Of a stretch of DNA of 23,584 bases, positions 23,250 through 23,584 are shown in pieces. The notes beneath the pieces were generated by a model, which worked only from the letters and a program-made list of their open reading frames with translations, did no database searches and was not told the DNA's origin. Numbering within the stretch: the first letter of the stretch is position 1; each line of letters begins with the position of its first letter. The position numbers and the translations under genes were made by a program. This DNA is from a virus, in IMG/VR virus record IMGVR_UViG_3300015360_002635, positions 1-23,584 of that record; one strand, 5' to 3'.

Positions 23250-23420
23250 TTATCTAACTTGTTTTTGCTTAAGTTCTGCAAGTTCATTTCTAAGTCTTTG
23301 ATTTTCGCTTTCCAAAGCACCAATGCCTTTAATGACTCGATTCATAAAGATTTTGTCACCATCATATGTGTTTGTTGCGATTCTTCTTAGTTCTTGTAGA
23401 TCAGCGGTTGATACAGCCAT
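23250..23420 (-). CDS. Small coiled-coil protein, 56 aa
   Basis: ATG at 23420 has a very strong ribosome site (AAGGGAGG) and the 57-codon frame ends in TAA directly before a terminator, so it is well supported despite its size. The first half (STADLQELRRIATNTYDGDK) is helical and polar. The second half is a leucine-zipper-like heptad pattern (IGALESENQRLRNELAELKQK), so it likely dimerises or forms trimers. No family recognised. The 57 bases upstream are AT-rich and contain CTATATCATAGG, possibly a -10 region. Confidence 0.75.
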   Translation of the reverse strand: MAVSTADLQELRRIATNTYDGDKIFMNRVIKGIGALESENQRLRNELAELKQKQVR

Positions 23421-23477
23421 AGGGCCTCCCTTAAATTGTTACCTATGATATAGTAGTGTAGTTAATAGTTGCTTAGC

Positions 23478-23584
23478 TTATAGAAAAACATTCATGTATT
23501 TTCTTGTTCGTTCAAAACCAGCTTTTTGTACATCAGGGACTATAGGCTCCTGACCGAAAGCATTGCTACCTTCATTACTTACCA
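23478..23584 (-). CDS. C-terminal end of an unidentified protein (5' part outside the window)
   Basis: The minus strand is open from the window edge to TAA at 23478-23480, giving 34 residues: NEGSNAFGQEPIVPDV, then QKAGFERTRKYMNVFL. It precedes a gene with a strong ribosome site in the same direction, which suggests a real gene end. Too little is visible for a function. Confidence 0.5.
   Translation of the reverse strand, partial: VSNEGSNAFGQEPIVPDVQKAGFERTRKYMNVFL

Overview
The window is a piece of a large, AT-rich tailed-phage genome (myovirus, T4 superfamily). The strongest evidence is the T4-type head cluster in canonical order on the + strand: portal (gp20), a large unrecognised protein in the place of the small core genes, prohead protease (gp21), scaffold (gp22) and major capsid protein (gp23). 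ATAAATA motifs resembling T4 late promoters precede several genes. No host can be named from the sequence. No tRNA, rRNA or CRISPR array was seen.

Layout. (1) 1-7680: head module. The window opens inside an intein interrupting the portal gene; only the last 37 intein residues are visible, then the 343-residue C-extein. Three small cargo genes (a 45-aa orphan, a zinc-ribbon protein, a DUF3431 protein) and one minus-strand gene sit between the portal and the next head gene. (2) 7728-12972: a nuclease island bounded on the capsid side by a strong terminator. It has a minus-strand nuclease with YG repeats and a TnsA-like PD-(D/E)XK domain, an HNH-SF2 helicase fusion, then (after two terminators and a sigma70-like promoter) a second YG-repeat nuclease of Hef/Vsr-like type. 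(3) 13011-14141: a decayed or indel-affected stretch: broken zinc-ribbon gene, proline-rich small protein, HNH C-terminal fragment, DUF3223 gene interrupted by a frameshift. (4) 14142-14540: about 400 bases without a convincing gene. (5) 14541-17129: three proteins with a shared short N-terminal motif, one of them ADP-ribosyltransferase-like. (6) 17204-21082: late-type operon with a small protein, a 2OG-Fe(II) oxygenase and a roughly 990-aa beta-propeller virion/adhesin protein whose start is separated from its body by a one-base frameshift in an A8 run. (7) 21120-23584: membrane-anchored protein, anchored SNase-type nuclease, calcineurin-like phosphoesterase and four small or partial minus-strand genes.

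How the genes may work together. The head genes form the procapsid and its maturation protease. Five unrelated proteins scattered over the window begin with F-[KR]-x-[WF]-hydrophobic-E or a close variant, resembling the T4 capsid-targeting sequence; I infer that they are packaged in the head core, may be trimmed by the gp21 protease and are injected. The intein and the YG-repeat nucleases are mobile elements clustered around the most conserved head genes. Three single-base indels between 13.0 and 18.2 kb need read-level checking before any biological meaning is given to them.
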